DNA of 64,000 bases from Osedax fenrisi (lineage: Eukaryota > Annelida > Polychaeta > Sabellida > Siboglinidae), in the NCBI GenBank assembly GCA_964019155.1, contig OZ025244.1:15526893-15590892 (forward strand), given 5' to 3'. Numbering within the stretch: position 1 is the stretch's first letter; every line of letters begins with the position of its first letter. Made by a program: the position numbers and the translations under genes. The notes under the pieces are model-generated. The model saw nothing but the letters and a program-made list of their open reading frames with translations, was not told where the DNA came from and made no database searches. Shown here in pieces: positions 22,887-36,200 of this stretch.

Positions 22887-25751
22887 TGATCGCGCGTAAC
22901 GTTCACTTGTTGATGTAATGTACTCGGGAGGTGATGTAATGTACTCGGGAAGTGATTCAGCTAAAAAAAACCACCAATATTAAAACTTAATCCAATCTAA
23001 CCACAACTGTGCAAATATCCTTTTATAGGCTCATATGGGAAGTAATGCAACTAAAAAAAACATCCACAAATTAAAACTTAACCCAACCTAACCCCAACTG
23101 TGAAAATATAATTTTATAGGCTCACATGGGAAATAATGCAGCTAAAAAAAACCTCCATAATTAAAACTTAACCCAACCTAACCATAATAGTGAAAATATA
23201 CTTTTATATGCTTACTCGGGAAGTAATGCAGCTAAAAAAACCTATACAAATTAAAACTTAACCCAACCTAACCACAACTGTGAAAATAACAATATAAATA
23301 AATATACTTGTATAGGCTCACTCGGGAAGTAATACAGCTAAAAAACGACCAATATTAAAACTTAACGAAATCTAACCACAAAAATTGAACACATCAATTG
23401 TATTACCTATCTTCAATATTTATTTTTTTCGTACGTATTTAGATTAAAGCCCTCATGCCACGTCAAGGCAACGTACATATGAAGGACCCTGAAAAATAAG
23501 TTGTAAATATTAATTATATAATTAAATAATAATGTAATGATAGAGTAGACATTTTTAATATAAATAAATATGATAGAATTATATAGATGTACTAACCTTA
23601 GATTTTATTTAATAATTCAAAACAAATTCGTACGTATTTAGTTTAAAGCCTTCATGCCACGTCAAGGCAACGTACATATGAAGGACCCTGCGTAAAGAGT
23701 AATGATGTGTTATATAGTGTATATACTAACTTTATTTACGCAGGGCTTCTTTATATACGACATTTTTCGTTCTTCCTCCTTCAGATAATATATACAGATT
23801 ATCTCCATTTGTTACTCTCGAACATCCCACATATAATTGACCATGCGAAAAACAGCTAGTACTTAACCCAACCTAACCATAATAGTGAAAATATACTTTT
23901 ATATGCTTACTCGGGAAGTAATGCAGCTAAAAAAACCTATACAAATTAAAACTTAACCCAACCTAACCACAACTGTGAAAATAACAATATAAATAAATAT
24001 ACTTTTATAGGCTCACTCGGGAAGTAATGCAGCTAAAAAAAACCACCAAAAATTAAAATTAGCCCAACCTAACCATAACTGTGAAAATAACAATATACAT
24101 AAATATGCTTTTATAGGTTCACTCGGGAAGTAATGCAACTAAAAAAAACCTACCAAAATTAAAACTTAACCCAACCTAACCACAACCGTGACAATATACT
24201 TTTATAGGCTCACTCGGGAAGTAATGCAGCTAAAAAAACCTACCAAAATTAAAATTAGCCCAACCTAACCATAACTGTGAAAATAACAATATAAATAAAT
24301 ATGCTTTTATAGGTTCACTCGGGAAGTAATGCAACTAAAAAAAACCTACCAAAATTAAAACTTAACCCAACCTAACCACAACAGTGAAAATATACTTGTA
24401 TAGGCTCACATGGGAAGTAATGCAACTAAAAAAAACCTTCAAAAATTAAAACTTAACCCAACCTAACCACAACCGTGACAATATACTTTTATAGGCTCAC
24501 TCGGGAAGTAATGCAGCTAAAAAAACCTACACAAATTAAAACTTAATCCAACCTAACCACAACTGTTAAAATAACAATATAAATTAATATGCTTTTATAG
24601 GATCACTCGGGAAGTAATGCAGCTAAAAAAACCTACCAAAATTAAAACTTAACCCATCCTAACCTCAACTGTGAAAATAACAATATAAATAAATATGCAG
24701 TTATAGTCTCACTCGGGAAGTAATGTAGCTAAAAAAAACTTACCAATATTAAAATTAACCCAACCTAATCACAACATTGAAAATAACTAACACTCACAAT
24801 ATCAATGAACACAAACACACACATATCACTATACTTTTAAAGGTGCAATCGGTATGTAATACATATATAATTATAGAATAGATTTTAGAAAAAATATTTT
24901 TTTATAAATCTATATTTTTTTTCTTTGACCATATATATGATGACATTTGGCGAAATATTAAAACAGAAATGGAAACCCTATTATTCATATTTTCATGATT
25001 TTTCTCATTTTATTATATGTATTTTCGTACTCCTAATCTGATGAATCCATAATTTATACGAAAATATGACCGGAAGTCGGTCAAATAGAATACTCTAAAA
25101 TCATGTATTTTTCACTATTTCAGCCGTAGCTCGAAGAATATTAAACATAATAAGTCCCAATTTATAAAATTATATTCTATTTTAATTATCTATTTAATAA
25201 AGTTAAAATTATTGAAATCGATTAATTATTATAGATTTTGATTTTTTACATCACCGTATCACCTATGTTTAATAATTTATGTTTACATGGCGTAGATAGG
25301 AAATAATTAATATTAACTCGATATTACATATTAGTAAATTTCACCTCAATAATACATGTACATTAATTGCGATGCAACAGTTGTTATTTAAATATTCACA
25401 CCGGAAGTACCATTTCGTAAATCTACGTAATGTATTCGAAATTAAAGAAACTCATTTTTACGAAATTATTTACCATCAAATTATTCACGATAAAGTTTGT
25501 TATTAAAAATTTGCTTCGAATTTAAATTTTTCGATTACGTAAATCGACTAAAAAATGACACTATTTAACGATATTTGGTATCGCGCGAATACATATTCAA
25601 AAAAGTAAATCATCTATTAAAACCCCGCTGCCCCACTTTATCACCTGAGGTTTTCCTTACGGAAAACGGATCTCGCGTTCGCGAGATCCTAATACTTACA
25701 CACACACACACACAGACACACAGACAGACATTTTCGCTAATATAGTATAGA
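22859..25751 (-). mobile_element. Helitron element 3 (2,893 bp), twin of element 2
   Basis: Same length and layout as element 2. By eye the only differences are two bases near the 5' terminus (GCTCTTATAG in element 2, GCTAATATAG here). It carries the same helicase scar and the same minisatellite variants in the same order. This indicates a very recent tandem duplication, or an assembly artefact. Confidence 0.93.
23732..23861 (-). pseudogene. RepHel helicase C-terminal fragment in element 3
   Basis: Copy of the 20839-20968 fragment at an offset of exactly 2,893 bp; same breakpoint. Confidence 0.92.
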
Positions 25752-28700
25752 CTAGGCGGTCGGGGCCCGGCTTCGCCCGTGATCGCGCGTAACGTTCACT
25801 TGATGATGTAATGTACTCGGGAGGTGATGTAATGTACTCGGGAAGTGATTCAGCTAAAAAAAACCACCGATATTAAAACTTAATCCAATCTAACCACAAC
25901 TGTGCAAATATCCTTGTATAGTCTCACTCAGGAAGTAATTCAGCTAAAAAAAACCTACACAAATTAAAACTTAACCTAACCTAACCACAACAGTAAAAAT
26001 ATACTTTTATTAGCTAACTCGGGAAGTAATGTAGCTACAAAAAACCTACACAAATTAAAACTTAACCCAACCTAACCACAACTGTGAAAATATCCTTGTA
26101 TAGGCTCACTCGGGAAGTAATGCAGCTAAAAAAACCTACACAAATTAAAATTTAATCCAATCTAACCACAACTGTGAAAATAACAATATAAATGAATATA
26201 CTTGTATAGGCTCACTCGGGAAGTAATGCAGCTAAAAAAAACCACCATCATTAAAACTTAACCTAACCTAACCACAACCGTGAAAATATACTTGTATATA
26301 CTCACTCGGGAAGTAATGCAGCTAAAAAAAACCACCAAAATTAAAACTTAACCCAACCTAACCACAACAGTGAAAATATACTTGTATAGGTTCACTCGGG
26401 AAGTAATGCAGCTAAAAAAGCCTACAGAAATTAAAACTTAACCCAACCTAACCACAACAGTAAAAATATACTTTTATTAGCTAACTCGGGAAGTAATGCA
26501 GCTAAAAAAAACCTACACAAATTAAAACTTAACCCAACCTAACCATAACAGTGAAAATATACTTTTATAGGATCACTCGGGAAGTAATGCAGCTAAAAAA
26601 AACACAAAAATTAAAACGTAATCCAACCTAACCACAACTGTGAAAATAACAATATAAATAAATGTGCTTTTAAAGGCTCACTCGGGAAGTGATGCAGCTA
26701 AAAAAACCACCAATATTAAAACTTAATCCATTCTAACCACAACAATGAAAATAAGGTTCACTCGGGAACTAATGCATCTAAAAAATACCTACAAAAATTA
26801 AAACTTAACCCAACCTAACCACAACTGTGAAAATAACAATATAAATAAATATGCTTTGATAGGTTCACTCGGGAAGTTATGCAGCTAAAAAAATCGACCA
26901 ACATTAAAACTTAACCCACCTTAACCACAACCGTGAAAATATACTTTAATAGGTTGACTCGGGAAGTAATGCAGCTAAAAAAACCTACCAATATTAAAAC
27001 TTAACCCAACCTAACCACAACAGTGAAAATATACTTTTATATGCTAATTCGGGAAGTAATGCAGCTAAAAAAACCTACACAAATTAAAACTTAACCCAAC
27101 CTAACCACAACTGTGAAAATAACAATATAAATAAATGTGCTTTTAAAGGCTCACTCGGGAAGTGATGCAGTTAAAAAAACCACCAATATTAAAACTTAAT
27201 CCATTCTAACCACAACAATGAAAATAAGGTTCACTCGGGAACTAATGCATCTAAAAAATACCTACAAAAATTAAAACTTAACCCAACCTAACCACAACTG
27301 TGAAAATAACAATATAAATAAATATGCTTTGATAGGTTCACTCGGGAAGTAATGAAGCTAAAAAAAACCTACCAAAATTAAAACTTAACACAACCTAACC
27401 ACAACTGTGAAAATATAAATATAAATAAATATGCTTTTATAGGTTCACTCGGGAAGTAATGCAGCTAAAAAATACCTACAAAAATTAAAACTTAACCCAA
27501 CCTAACCACAACTGTGAAAATAACAATATAAATAAATATACCTTTATAGGCTCACTCGAGAAGTAATGTAGCTAATACAAACCTACACAAATTAAAACTT
27601 ATCCCAACCTAACCACAACCGTGAAAAGCTACTTTTATAGGCTCACTCGGGAAGTAATGCAGCTAAAAAAACCTACCAAAATTAAAACTTAACCCAACCT
27701 AACCACAACCGTGAAAAGCTACTTGTATAGGCAAACTCTGGAAGTAATGCAGCTAAAAAAAACCTACCAAAATTAAAATTAGCCCAACCTAACCATAACT
27801 GTGAAAATAACAATATAAATAAATATGCTTTTATAGGTTCACTCGGGAAGTAATGCAACTAAAAAAAACCTACCAAAATTAAAACTTAACCCAACCTAAC
27901 CACAACAGTGAAAATATACTTGTATAGGCTCACATGGGAAGTAATGCAACTAAAAAAAACCTTCAAAAATTAAAACTTAACCCAACCTAACCACAACCGT
28001 GACAATATACTTTTATAGGCTCACTCGGGAAGTAATGCAGCTAAAAAAACCTACACAAATTAAAACTTAATCCAACCTAACCACAACTGTTAAAATAACA
28101 ATATAAATTAATATGCTTTTATAGGATCACTCGGGAAGTAATGCAGCTAAAAAAACCTACCAAAATTAAAACTTAACCCATCCTAACCTCAACTGTGAAA
28201 ATAACAATATAAATAAATATGCAGTTATAGTCTCACTCGGGAAGTAATGTAGCTAAAAAAAACTTACCAATATTAAAATTAACCCAACCTAATCACAACA
28301 TTGAAAATAACTAACACTCACAATATCAATGAACACAAACACACACATATCACTATACTTTTAAAGGTGCAATCGGTATGTAATACATATATAATTATAG
28401 AATAGATTTTAGAAAAAATATTTTTTTATAAATCTATATTTTTTTTCTTTGACCATATATATGATGACATTTGGCGAAATATTAAAACAGAAATGGAAAC
28501 CCTATTATTCATATTTTCATGATTTTTCTCATTTTATTACATGTATTTTCGTACTCCTAATCTGATGAATCCATAATTTATACGAAAATATGACCGGAAG
28601 TCGGTCAAATAGAATACTCTAAAATCATGTATTTTTCACTATTTCAGCCGTAGCTCGAAGAATATTAAACATAATAAGTCCCAATTTATAAAACTATATT

Positions 28701-29267
28701 CTATTTTAATTATCTATTTAATAAAGTTAAAATTATTGAAATCGATTAATTATTATAGATTTTGATTTTTTTACATCACCGTATCACCTATGTTTAATAA
28801 TTTATGTTTACATGGCGTAGATAGTAAATAATTAATATTAACTCGATATTACATATTAGTAAATTTCACCTCAATAATACGGGTAAAAAATTCCGATGCA
28901 ACAGTTGTTATTTAAATATTCACACCGGAAGTACCATTTCGTAAATATACGTAATGTATTCGAAATTAAAGAAACTCATTTTTACGAAATTATTTACCAT
29001 CAAATTATTCACGATAAAGTTTGTTATTAAAAATTTGCGTCGAATTTAAATTTTTCGATTACGTAAATCGACTAAAAAATGACACTATTTAACGATTATT
29101 GGTATCACGTGAATACATATTCAAAAAAGTAAATCATCTATTAAAACCCCGCTGCCCCACTTTATCACCCGACGTTTTCCTTACGGAAAACGGATCTCGC
29201 GTTCGCGAGATCCTAATACTTACACACACAGACACACACACAGACAACTTCGCTCTTATAGTATAGA
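25752..29267 (-). mobile_element. Helitron element 4 (3,516 bp), non-autonomous
   Basis: CTAG at 25752; 5' terminus at 29267. Minisatellite at about 25845-28380, then the unique 5' region. From about 27764 to the end it follows the same variants as elements 2 and 3 (from about 21350), while the left part differs, so it is a mosaic. No coding sequence. Confidence 0.92.
25845..28380. repeat. Helitron minisatellite array, element 4
   Basis: About 26 units, with an internal higher-order duplication: a segment including GGTTCACTCGGGAACTAATG appears at about 26755 and again at about 27230. Confidence 0.93.
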
Positions 29268-30138
29268 CTAGGCGGTCGGGGCCCGGCTTCGCCCGTGATC
29301 GCGCGTAACGTTCACTTAGTGATGTAATGTACTCGGGAGGTGATGTAATGTACTCGGGAAGTGATGCAGCTAAAAAAATCACCAATATTAAAACGTAATC
29401 CAATCTAACCACAACTGTGCAAATATCCTTTTATAGGCTCATATGGGAAGTAATGCAACTAAAAAAAACATCCACAAATTAAAACTTAACCCAACCTAAC
29501 CCCAACTGTGAAAATATAATTTTATAGGCTCACATGGGAAGTAATGCAGCTAAAAAAAACCTCCATAAATTAAAACTTAACCCAACCTAACCATAATAGT
29601 GAAAATATACTTTTATATGCTTACTCGGGAAGTAATGCAGCTAAAAAAACCTCCACAAATTAAAACTTAACCCAACCTAACCCAACTGTGAAAATAACAA
29701 TATAAATAAATATACTTGTATAGGCTCACTCGGGAAGTAATACAGCTAAAAAACGACCAATATTAAAACTTAACGAAATCTAACCACAACAATTTAACAC
29801 ATCAATTGTATTACCTATCTTCAACATTTATTTTTTTCGTACGTATTTAGATTAAAGCCCTCATGCCACGTCAAGGCAACGTACATATGAAGGACCCTGA
29901 AAAATAAGTTGTAAATATTAATTATATAATTAAATAATAATGTAATGATAGAGTAGACATTTTTAATATAAATAAATATGATAGAATTATATAGATGTAC
30001 TAACCTTAGATTTTATTTAATATTTCAAAACAAATTCGTACGTATTTAGTTTAAAGCCTTCAAGCCACGTCAAGGCAACGTACATATGAAGGACCCTGCG
30101 TAAAGAGTAATTATTTGTTATATAGTTTTATACTAACT

Positions 30139-31264
30139 TTATTTACGCAGGGCTTCTTTATATACGACATTTTTCGTTCTTCCTCCTTCAGATAATATAT
30201 ATAGATTATCTCCATTTGTTACTCTCGAACATCCCACATATAATTGACAATGCGAAAAACAGCTAGTAGATAAGTCCAATCCCACAACTTTTAATGTCTG
30301 ACCCTGTGATTTGTTGATGGTCATCGAAAAACTTAATCTAACTGGAAATTGAAGTCTTCTAAATTCAAATTGATAATTTGAAGTCGTCATTGGAATCTTA
30401 GGTATGAAAACCTCTTGTCCTTTAAATGTACCGGTAATAATAATAGCTTCAATCACATTTGTATACATATATTTTATTACTAACCTGGTACCATTGCATA
30501 ACCTAGGAGGTTCAATATTTCTTAATAGGATAATCGAAGCACCTCGCTTTAATTTTAAATTGTGAGGAGGAAATCCGGAAGGTTGCAATGAATTTAAAAA
30601 TTCCGTCGAGTAATTAATATTATCTTCTTGATTAGCTAAATTATCAATAGATTTATAATTTTTAATTTCCTCCGGAATTTCATTTAATAATTGTTCATTA
30701 ATTTTGTAAACAACTTCATTAATTGGTGCCAGAATACATCTTTCAGAGAGCCATTCTTTATTTTCATAATTTACCTGGAAATCTGGATAAACATTATTTT
30801 TTAATTCTATAGAATTACTAACCATTTTTCCAACCGGTAATTTAATTGAGTTATCTATTGAATTTACATTAATATTTCCATCTCCGAGCATGATTAAATT
30901 ATTTGCAAATTCTGAAGCATCCGAATCTTCATTTAGTGATAATCTAATATTTCTAGTTAACGACAATTTAATAATTTTATTCCATAAATACGAATATTTT
31001 AAACAGGCATTAAGTTCATCTATTTTTGTACCATTAGGAATAATAGGTAATATCTGACAGAAATCCCCTGCAAATAATACAGTTATACCTCCCATTAATA
31101 AATCATTATTTCTAATATCTTTCAGTAATCTATCTACAGCCTGAATTCCTCCTTTATGAGACATGGTGCATTCATCCCATACTATGAATGAACATTTTCT
31201 TAATAGATGGGCTGCACCACTATTCCTAGATATATTACATGTTGTATTCTCTGTGTCAGATAAC
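30139..31264 (-). pseudogene. RepHel helicase, N-terminally truncated copy in element 5
   Basis: Open for about 374 codons, equivalent to the last two thirds of the element 7 helicase. It begins within LSDTENTTC without an ATG and keeps Walker B (FIVWDECTM), ITVLFAGDFCQILPIIP, INKSQGQTLKVVGLDLS and YVGCSRV. It lacks Walker A and the whole Rep domain. Differences from element 7 include Arg to Cys in GDFRQ (GDFCQ) and Gly to Cys in SHGQ (SHCQ), both in conserved motifs. Non-functional. Confidence 0.93.
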
Positions 31265-31836
31265 AATATATAATATATATAACAATATATTTGTTACGAA
31301 AGATATTAATATATTAGATGTAAAGAATTATTCAAAATGTACGTGTGAACACAATAGGTTTTAATAAATGAATGCTATAAATAAATGTAATGCTACAGAA
31401 ATAATAGTAAATAACAAAATTGACCAATCACAAATTAACATTATGAATTGGCCAATCATATATTACGTAAGTAAAATAACAAATGTGTGTAATTGTATGA
31501 TTGGTCCTAATTTAAATAATTAAGATTTAGGTAATAATAGTAAATATTTAATATCTAAATTATTAAGATTTAGGTAATAATAGTAAATATTTAATATCTA
31601 AAATAATTATATATATATATATAATAGTAATATACTTTGTTAATATATTTACGCGATATACACAATCACATATACAATATATTATATATATACTCCTATT
31701 TATTAATTTACGCTAATAAATGTACACTATACATTGGTTATTTAACTTTAATCATTATTAATTAATGTATTGGTAATTAAATTTATGATATTATATATGG
31801 GAGTGTTAATAAAATATACATAGTTATGTGGAATAT

Positions 31837-31886
<50 letters not shown>

Positions 31887-31954
31887 GGTAATTAAATTGT
31901 ATGATACTGTATATGGGTGTGTTAATAAAATATACATAATTAAGTGACATATAT

Positions 31955-32004
<50 letters not shown>

Positions 32005-32631
32005 TCCTATTTATTAATTTACGCTGATAAATGTACACTATATATTAGTTAATTAACTTTAATAATTATTAATTAATTTATTGGTAATAAAATATAAATA
32101 TAAATAGTAAATATTTAATATCTAAAATAATTATATATACATATATATAATAGTAATATACTATGTTAATATATTTACGCGATATACACAATCACATATA
32201 TAATATATTATATATACTCCTATTTATTAATTTACACTAATAAATTTACACTATATATTAGTTAATTAACTTTAATCATTATTAATTAATTTATTTGTAA
32301 TTAAATTTATGACACATATTATGGGTATGTTAATAAAATATACATAGTTATGTGGAATATATACATACAATATATATAAGTTATTGGTAATTAAATTTAT
32401 GATACTATAGATAGGTGTGTTAATAAAATATACATAGTTATGTGGAATATATACATACAATATATATAATTTATCGGTAATTAAATTTATGATACTATAT
32501 ATGGTTGTGTTAATAAAATATACATAGTTATGTGGAATATACACACGCACACACACATATATATTGGTATTTATTAAATTTATTGGTAATTATATATGTA
32601 TTGGGAATTAAATTTAACAATACTGTATATG

Positions 32632-32669
<38 letters not shown>

Positions 32670-32778
32670 CATACGCAATTTATTACGTACAGTAATATAC
32701 GCTACACTTATATTTAATAAGATGACAAATATGGTTATTCAAATACGTATATAGGTACTATTAATACATGACGTATTA
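31263..32778. repeat. AT-rich block with tandem units of about 90 bp inside element 5
   Basis: Repeated words include GTTAATAAAATATACATAG plus TTATGTGGAATAT at about 32329, 32418 and 32508 (89-90 bp apart), with further copies near 31805 and 31919. A second motif, ACTCCTATTTATTAATTTAC, occurs at about 31691, 32003 and 32216. Long TA runs lie at about 31847-31878, 31969-32001 and 32633-32661. The block replaces the helicase 5' part and Rep. No TIR or target duplication was found. Confidence 0.85.
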
Positions 32779-33214
32779 GTATATTAACTCGATTTTACAT
32801 ATTCTTGAACTTTTTCTCAATAATACGGGTAAATAAATTCCGATGCAACAATTGTTATTTAAATATTCACACCGGAAGTACGATTTCGTAAATCTACGTA
32901 ATGTATTCTAAATTAAAGAAATTCATTTTTACGAAATTATTTACCATCAAATTATTCACGATAAAGTTTGTTATTAAAAATTTGCGTCGAATTTAAATTT
33001 TTCGATTACGTAAATCGACTAAAAAATGACACTATTTAACGATATTTGGTATCGCGCGAATACATATTCAAAAAAGTAAATCATCTATTAAAACCCCGCT
33101 GCCCCACTTTATCACCTGAGGTTTTCCTTACGGAAAACGGATCTCGCGTTCGCGAGATCCTAATACTTACACACACAGACACACACACAGACAACTTCGC
33201 TCTTATAGTATAGA

Positions 33215-36200
33215 CTAGGCGGTCGGGGCCCGGCTTCGCCCGTGATCGCGCGTAACGTTCACTTAGTGATGTAATGTACTCGGGAGGTGATGTAATGTAC
33301 TCGGGAAGTGATGCAGCTAAAAAAATCACCAATATTAAAACTTAATCCAATCTAACCACAACTGTGAAAATTAAAGGTAAATTAAAACTTAACCCAACCT
33401 AACCACAACTGTGAAAATAACTATATAAATAAAGCTACTTTTATAGGCAAACTCTGGAAGTAATGCAGCTAAAAAAAACCTCCACAAATTAAAACTTAAC
33501 CCAACCTAACCACAACTGTGAAAATTAAAGGTAAATTAAAACTTAAGCCAACATAACCACAATAGTTAAAATATACATATATAGGTTCACTCGGGAAGTG
33601 ATGCAGCTAAAAAAAACCACCAATATTAAAACTTATTCCAATATAACCACAACTGTGAATATAACTATATAAATAAATATGTTTATATAGGTTCAATCGG
33701 GTAGTAATGTAGATAAAAAAAACCTACATAAATTAAAACTTAACCCAACCTAACCACAACTGTGAAAATAACAATATTAATAAATATGCTCTTATAGGCT
33801 CATTCGGGAAGTAATGCAGCTAAAAAAACCTACACAACTTAAAACTTAACCCAACCTAACCACAACAGTGAAAATATACTTTTATAGGCTCACTCGGGAA
33901 GTAATGCAGCTAAAAAAAACCTCCACAAATTAAAACTTAGCCCAACATAACCACAACAGTGAAAATACACTTTTAACAGCTCACTCGGGAAGTAATGTAG
34001 CTAAAAAAAACCTCCACAAATTAAAACTTAACCCAACCTAACCACAACAGTGAAAATATAATTTTATAGGCTCACTCGGGAAGTAATGCAGCTAAAAAAA
34101 ACCTCCACAAATTAAAACTTAACCCAACCTAACCACAACTGTGAAAATAACTATAACTTAAAATATCAAAGACACATAAACACATTTATCAATATGCTTT
34201 TATAAGCTCACTCGGTAAGTAATGCAGCTAAAAAAACCTACACAAATTAAAACTTAACCCAACCTAACCACAACTGTGAAAATAACAATATAAATAAATA
34301 TGCTTTTATAGACTAACTCGGGAAGTAATGCAGCTAAAAAAAACCTCCAAAATTAAAACTTAACCCAACCTAACCACAACCGTGACAATATACTTGTATA
34401 GGTTCACTCGGGAAGTAATGCAGCTAAAAAAGCCTACACAAATTAAAACTTAACCCAACCTAACCATAACAGTGAAAATATACTTTTATAGGATCACTCG
34501 GGAAGTAATGCAGCTAAAAAAAACACCAATATTAAAACGTAACCCAACCTAACCAAAAACTGTGAAAATAACAATATAAATAAATATGCTTTTATAGGTT
34601 CACTCGGGAAGTAATGCAGCTAAAAAAAACCTACACAAATTAAAACTTAACCCAACCTAACAACAACCGTGACAATATACTTTTATAGGCTCACTCGAGA
34701 AGTAATGCAGCTAAAAAAAACCTCCAACAATTTAAAATCAACCCAACCTAACCACAACTGTAAAAATAACAATATAAATAAATATGCTTTATAGGCTCAC
34801 TTGAGAAGTAATGCAGCTAAAAAAAACCTCCAAAATTAAAACTTAACCCAACCTAACCACAACATTGAAAATATACTTGTATAGGCTCACTCGGGAAGTA
34901 ATGCAGCTAAAAAAACCTACCAAAATTAAAACTTAACCCAACCTAACCACAACCGTGAAAAGCTACTTGTATAGGCAAACTCTGGAAGTAATGCAGATAA
35001 AAAAAACCTCCAAAAATTTAAACTTAACCCAACCTTACCACAACTGTGAAAATAACAATATAAATAAATATACTTTTATAGGCTCACTCGGGAAGTAATG
35101 CAGCTAAAAAAAACCTACACAAATTAAAACTTAACCCAACCTAACCACAACTGTGAAAAATTACTAATACTCTAAAAGCAATGACCACACAAAGACATAT
35201 ATCAATATACTTGTATAGGCTCACTTGGGAAGTGATGCAGCTAAAAAAAACACCAATATTAAAACTTAATCCAATCTAACCACAACTGTGAAAATATACT
35301 TATATAGGCTCACTCGGGAAGTAATGCAGTTAAAAAAAACCTACACAAATTAAAACTTAACCCAACCTAACCACAATAGTGAAAATATACTTTTATAGTC
35401 TCACTCGGGAAGTAATGGAGCTAAAAAAAACCTAAGAAAATTAAAACTTAACCCAATCTAATAACAACTGTGAAAATAACAATATAAATAAATATGCTTT
35501 TATAGGCTCACTCGGGAATTAATGCAGTTAAAAAAAACCACCAATATTAAAACTTAATCCAATCTAACCACAACTGTGAAAATAACAATATAAATGAATT
35601 GGCTTTTATAGGCTCACTCGGGAAGAAATGCAGCTAAAAAAACCTACACAAATTAAAACTTAACCCAACCTAACCACAACTGTGAAAATAACAATATAAA
35701 TAAATATGCTTTTATAGGTTCATTCGGGAAGTAATGAAGCTAAAAAAAAACTACCAAAATTAAAAATTAACCCAACCTAACCACAACTTTGAAAATAACA
35801 ATATAAATAAATATGCTTTTATAGGTTCACTCGGGAAGTAATGCAGCTAAAAAAAACCTACCAAAATTAAAACTTAACCCAACCTAACCACAACTGTGAA
35901 AAATTACTAATACTCTAAAAGCAATGACCACACAAAGACATATATCAATATACTTGTATAGGCTCACTTGGGAAGTGATGCAGCTAAAAAAAACACCAAT
36001 ATTAAAACTTAATCCAATCTAACCACAACTGTGAAAATATACTTATATAGGCTCACTCGGGAAGTAATGCAGTTAAAAAAAACCTACACAAATTAAAACT
36101 TAACCCAACCTAACCACAACTGTGAAAATAACAATATAAATAAATATGCTTTTATAGGTTCACTCGGGAAGTAATGCAGCTAAAAAAACCTACACAAATT

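Larger units (their letters stand above)
29268..33214 (-). mobile_element. Helitron element 5 (3,947 bp) with truncated helicase and AT-rich block
   Basis: CTAG at 29268, 5' terminus at 33214. The 3' part (29268-31262) parallels element 7, including 374 helicase codons. At 31262/31263 the coding sequence ends abruptly in about 1.5 kb of AT-rich repetitive DNA unrelated to the other elements. The family-specific 5' region resumes at about 32779. Only a short minisatellite (about 29345-29790) is present. Confidence 0.9.

Noticed and set aside
32272..32717. ORFs in the AT-rich block of element 5
   Set aside because: Consist of translated tandem repeat (YVYIPHNYVYFIN repeats) and TA-run codons; no gene support.
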